From positions 1 through 64,000 of the forward strand of contig JBGAPK010000010.1 in NCBI GenBank assembly GCA_044221315.1: DNA of 64,000 nucleotides, written 5' to 3'. Below, one piece after another: positions 61,470 through 64,000 of this stretch (its first letter is position 1; the number at the start of each line of letters is the position of its first letter). Source of the stretch: JAFEBO01 sp044221315. Lineage in GTDB: Bacteria; Planctomycetota; Phycisphaerae; Phycisphaerales; UBA1924. The notes under the pieces are model-generated. The model did no database searches, had not been told where the DNA came from, and saw only the letters and a list, made by a program, of their open reading frames with translations. The position numbers and the translations under genes are program-made.

Positions 61470-64000
61470 TTACGGGCAGATCAATTGGTCGTACGCCGAT
61501 GCAAACTCCACGAAATCGGTATCGTCGACAATGCCGTCGGTGTTCAGGTCGGCGGGGCAGCCCGGGGGCATGCCCGGGTCCGCGCAGTCGAGGATGTCGT
61601 AGGCGGTCGCGAAGAGGACAAAGTCGGTGTCGTCGACCTGGCTGTCGCCGCTGAGGTCTCCGGGGCAGAGGGTTGGGAACACGGCCTCGAAGAAATACGC
61701 GGAGCCCTGATCGGTATTCTCGGCGAGATCGTCGTTGTACGAGCCGACGAGCGCGGTATCGCTGGAGAGCGCGACCGATCTGCCGAAGAAGTCGTACGCC
61801 GCTCCATCGGACGCGGTGTGTTTGACCTGCTGGGTCCAGGTGGCGCCCGAGCGGGTGAAGATGTAGGCCGAGCCCTGGGCGATGTTCGCGCCGATTCCGG
61901 CGGTGTACGAACCCACGATCGCGGTGTTGCCGACGAGCGCTGTGGAGTAGCCGAACCAGCCTTCAAGCACGGCATCGGAGGGGGCAAGCCTGGCCTGCTG
62001 AGTCCATGTGGCGCCAGAGCGGGTGAAGATGTAGGCCGCGCCCTTGTCGAAATTGATTCCGCTGCCGGCGGTGTACGCACCGACGATGGCGGTGTCGCCG
62101 GAGAGCGCGACCGCACTGCCAAAGGCATCGAATCCTGCTCCGTCGGAGGCTGTGAGCTTGGCCTGCTGGGTCCAGGTGATGCCGCTGCGGGTGAAGATGT
62201 ACGCGGAGCCCTGATCCGTATTGACGCCCGCGTCGTCGTTGTGCGCTCCGATGATGGCGGTGTCGCCGGCCAGCGCGACAGAAAAGCCGAACTCGTCGTT
62301 CGCCGCGGCATCGGAGGCGGTGAGCTTGGCCTGCTGGGTCCAGATGGTGCCCGAGCGAACGAAGATGTAGGCCGAACCCTGCTTCGGGAAAATGTGGGTG
62401 TCTTTGGAGGCGCCCACGATGGCGGTATCGCCCGAGAGTGCGACCGCACCGCCAAAGGCGTCGAACGACGCGGCGTCAATGGCGGTGAGCTTGGCTTGCT
62501 GTGCCCACGTCGTACCGGAGCGGGTGAAGACGTAGGCCGAGCCCTGGTTGAGGGACGTAACAGTGACGTTGGAGGCGCCCACGATGGCGGTGTCGCCGTC
62601 CAGGGCGACGGAGCCGCCGAACGCATCGGCGGCCGCGCCGTCAGCAGCGGTGAGCTTGGCCTGCTGGGTCCATGCCTCGCAGGGGCGGGTGTAGATGGAG
62701 ACCGAACCCTGATCGGCGTTCGCGCCGATGTCGTCGCGTGGGGCACCCACGGCCGCGGTGTCGCCCGAGAGCGCGACTGAGCTGCCGAAATAATCCCCGT
62801 CCGCGCCGTCGGTAGCGGAGACCTTCATGTTCGGCGCGATCCACTTGGTGCCGATGCCGGAGTAAACCCAGGCCGCGCCCTGATTAAAGTTCGTGCCGAC
62901 CCAGGCCTGATCGGCGCCCACGATGGCCGTGTCGCCGGAGAGGGCGACGGATCGGCCGAACAGGACGATTTCGGCGCCGCCGTTTTCCGTGAGCTTTTCC
63001 GACTGGGTCCATGTGGTGCCCGAGCGGGCGAAGATAAAGACCGAGCCCTGGTCGTAGTTCGCGCCGATGCCGTCGGTGTATGAGCCGACGATGGCGGTGT
63101 CACCGAAGACCGCGACGGATTCGCCGAACGAATCGCCGTTCGCGCCGTCGGAGGCTGTGAGCTTGGCCTCTTGGCCCCAAAGCGTTCCCGTGCGGGTGAA
63201 GAGGTAGGCCGAGCCCTGGGAGCCGTTCGCTCCGATGTCGTCGTTCGGTGCACCGACAATGGCGGTGTTGGCGGAGATGTCAACCGAATAGCCGAAATCA
63301 TCGCCGGCGGCGCCGTCGGAGGCGGTGAGCTTGGCCTGCTGGGTCCAAGTTGCGCCCGAGCGGGTGAAGATGTAGGCTGAGCCCACAGCGCCGTATGCAC
63401 CCGCAATGACCGTCTCGCCGGAGATTGCGACAGAGCAGCCGAACCAATAGCCGGGGGCAACGCCGGAGGCTGTGAGCTTGGCCTGCTGGGTCCATGTCGT
63501 GCCCGAGCGTGTGAAGACATAGGCCGAGCCCTGGTCGGGATTCGCGCCGATATCGTCGTCCCGGGCACCAACGATTGCGGTATCTCCGGAGACAGCAACG
63601 GAGATGCCGAAGGCATCGCCGGCCGCGCCGTCGGAGGCTGTGAGCTTGGCCTGCTGGGTCCACGTTGTGCCTGTGCGGGTGAAGATGTAGGCCGAGCCCT
63701 GATCGGGGCTCGTCGTGCCTATGTCGTCGCGGTAGGAACCCACGATGGCGGTGTCGCCGGAGACGGCGACGGAAAAGCCGAACCAGTCGTTCGGCGCTCC
63801 GTCGGAGGCCGTGAGCTTGGCCTGCTGGACCCAGGTTATTCCCGACCGGATGAAGATGCAGGCAGAACCCTGGTCTGTGTTCGCGCCGACGTCGTCGCTA
63901 TGCACGCCCATAACCGCGGTGTCGCCGGAGAGCGCGACGGAGTAGCCGCCCTGATCACCGAATGTGCCGTCCGAGTCGCTGAGTTTCTGGTCCGGTCCGA
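61470..64000 (-). CDS. FG-GAP repeat protein with dockerin-like tail, N-terminus missing
   Basis: At least 842 aa visible; the frame is open to the right edge, so the N-terminus and signal peptide lie outside. It is paralogous to the gene before it. Fourteen FG-GAP units of about 50-57 residues are visible, preceded at the edge by GPDQK, which matches the linker that closes a set of seven in the neighbour. A second closing linker, APNMK, falls after the seventh visible repeat. The tail has DLSGDSQVDDTDF and DLNTDGIVDDTDF, ending LICP. One repeat (about 63370-63500) is short, lacking about 7 residues. Confidence 0.9.
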   Translation of the reverse strand, partial: GPDQKLSDSDGTFGDQGGYSVALSGDTAVMGVHSDDVGANTDQGSACIFIRSGITWVQQAKLTASDGAPNDWFGFSVAVSGDTAIVGSYRDDIGTTSPDQGSAYIFTRTGTTWTQQAKLTASDGAAGDAFGISVAVSGDTAIVGARDDDIGANPDQGSAYVFTRSGTTWTQQAKLTASGVAPGYWFGCSVAISGETVIAGAYGAVGSAYIFTRSGATWTQQAKLTASDGAAGDDFGYSVDISANTAIVGAPNDDIGANGSQGSAYLFTRTGTLWGQEAKLTASDGANGDSFGESVAVFGDTAIVGSYTDGIGANYDQGSVFIFARSGTTWTQSEKLTENGGAEIVLFGRSVALSGDTAIVGADQAWVGTNFNQGAAWVYSGIGTKWIAPNMKVSATDGADGDYFGSSVALSGDTAAVGAPRDDIGANADQGSVSIYTRPCEAWTQQAKLTAADGAAADAFGGSVALDGDTAIVGASNVTVTSLNQGSAYVFTRSGTTWAQQAKLTAIDAASFDAFGGAVALSGDTAIVGASKDTHIFPKQGSAYIFVRSGTIWTQQAKLTASDAAANDEFGFSVALAGDTAIIGAHNDDAGVNTDQGSAYIFTRSGITWTQQAKLTASDGAGFDAFGSAVALSGDTAIVGAYTAGSGINFDKGAAYIFTRSGATWTQQARLAPSDAVLEGWFGYSTALVGNTAIVGSYTAGIGANIAQGSAYIFTRSGATWTQQVKHTASDGAAYDFFGRSVALSSDTALVGSYNDDLAENTDQGSAYFFEAVFPTLCPGDLSGDSQVDDTDFVLFATAYDILDCADPGMPPGCPADLNTDGIVDDTDFVEFASAYDQLICP
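61683..64000 (-). repeat. At least fourteen tandem FG-GAP repeats, open at edge
   Basis: Units of about 150-171 bp at the DNA level. Linkers at about 62830 (APNMK) and about 63990 (GPDQK, edge) delimit one full set of seven between them, and another full set of seven precedes the tail. At least one further set is expected beyond the window. Confidence 0.8.

Noticed and set aside
58780..64000. Regular about 168-bp repeats that could suggest a CRISPR array or satellite
   Set aside because: Repeats translate into FG-GAP units in one continuous frame and vary at synonymous positions; unit length and lack of unique spacers exclude CRISPR.

Overview
The window reads as a high-GC chromosome segment of a planctomycete, most likely of the Phycisphaerae/Phycisphaerales type. 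This is inferred from three things: fourteen secreted-protein genes ending in the same Cys-bracketed, dockerin-like double EF-hand module; two ECF sigma factor / Ser-Thr kinase gene pairs; and a prepilin-like protein with the FTLIELLVVIAIIGLL signature. No tRNA, rRNA, CRISPR array, transposase or integrase was recognised.

Left part (about 0.5-23 kb): housekeeping and stress genes. Minus-strand genes encode a two-domain rhodanese, a cysteine synthase, a membrane-anchored unknown, a pseudopilin-like protein and an RND efflux pair (adaptor and pump overlapping by 4 bp), with a divergent TetR regulator and a palindromic operator candidate between them. Next come an RNase Z-like hydrolase, a P1B-4-type metal ATPase, a secreted transglutaminase-like protein, a MoxR ATPase, a lipoprotein acid phosphatase and an endonuclease-like unknown. 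An AraC regulator lies divergent to a four-gene plus-strand operon (sulfatase, metallo-beta-lactamase fold enzyme, FAH-family hydrolase, carboxymuconolactone decarboxylase-like protein) that looks like a catabolic unit for a sulfated or aromatic-type substrate.

Right part (about 23.3-64 kb): an array of fourteen genes for exported proteins carrying the dockerin-like tail, every one on the minus strand. Cargo domains differ: FG-GAP beta-propellers, kelch repeats, InlB-B-like repeats, glycine-rich collagen-like stretches, SMP-30/NHL-like six-strand repeats and unknowns. One tandem duplicate is interrupted by a single nonsense codon, and a second, frameshifted remnant lies beside it. The only plus-strand genes in this part are a BlaI/M56 (BlaR1-like) pair with operator-like palindromes, a secreted S74-chaperone protein, and the two ECF sigma / membrane Ser-Thr kinase pairs. 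By position and by known planctomycete biology the latter are candidate controllers of surface-protein expression.

The most striking internal pattern is in the two FG-GAP genes at the right edge. Their 56-residue repeats come in sets of exactly seven, each set closed by a variant linker, as expected for seven-bladed propellers strung in tandem. The last gene runs off the window.
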